Assembly (NCBI GenBank): GCA_964020155.1
Contig: OZ026554.1
Location: forward strand, 2,455,327 to 2,485,326
DNA from: Chondrilla cf. caribensis
Lineage: Eukaryota; Porifera; Demospongiae; Chondrillida; Chondrillidae
Reading direction: 5' to 3'
DNA length: 30,000 bases
Shown: piece after piece, positions 29,912 through 30,000 of the stretch
Numbering within the stretch: the first letter of the stretch is position 1
Layout of the letters: every line of letters begins with the position of its first letter
The notes under the pieces: model-generated
The model's database searches: none
The model's input: the letters and a program-made list of their open reading frames with translations, nothing else
Told to the model about the DNA's origin: nothing
Program-made: the position numbers and the translations under genes

Positions 29912-30000
29912 TCAATTGTAGAACTCTTCATTTCTCCAACAATGGCACTAGGCTTGGACTCATTCAATTTGAATATACTCTCAATAACTGATATCTCCGC

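Noticed and set aside
29671..29991. Frames over the terminal CA repeat
   Set aside because: Simple-repeat artefacts on both strands.

Overview
This 30 kb window looks like nuclear DNA of an animal, most likely a non-bilaterian such as a demosponge. That is an inference from four things: an AT-rich background with many long dinucleotide microsatellites; short GT-AG introns, nearly all phase 1; single-domain Ig-like membrane proteins, a GPCR and an eIF6 exon; and dense small inverted-repeat transposons. No bacterial operon, CRISPR array, tRNA or rRNA was seen.

Layout. 1-358: a (TG)n tract and one exon's worth of eIF6 whose reading breaks after the RVEE motif. 495-1790: a diverged tandem duplication of about 0.6 kb with no clear gene. 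1814-7340: first copy of a segmental duplication carrying an intact Ig-like type I receptor gene (exons 2271-5773), later hit by an 848 bp TA-flanked inverted-repeat element (6341-7188). 7340-10392: repeat-derived DNA, a small ORF resembling the N-terminus of TTF/hAT-type transposase genes, a (TA)n tract and the 3' end of a non-LTR retrotransposon. 10481-11430: an intronless GPCR broken by about four frame changes. Its last codons abut an 845 bp TTAA-flanked inverted-repeat element; a related copy lies at about 18020-18858. 12280-18000: mostly AT-rich, with minus-strand exons of a probable multi-pass membrane protein and a few orphan ORFs.

19005-21003: a foldback element carrying two CRE palindromes, followed 5 nt later by a second receptor gene (signal peptide, beta-sandwich-like ectodomain, Thr/Pro stalk, TM). 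21443-25690: second copy of the segmental duplication. Its receptor has a 5-nt insertion in the transmembrane exon that removes the cytoplasmic tail. It also holds an extra candidate exon and a roughly 100 bp inverted segment. 25712-29018: three tandem pieces of a secreted, intronless glycoside-hydrolase-like gene: a 5' fragment, a copy broken early, and a copy broken in the middle.

The coherent theme is a local cluster of phase-1-exon, Ig-type single-pass receptors beside a hydrolase array, shaped by tandem duplication, TIR elements and pseudogenisation. Several frameshifts could also be assembly errors. Splice models were made by eye and need RNA evidence.
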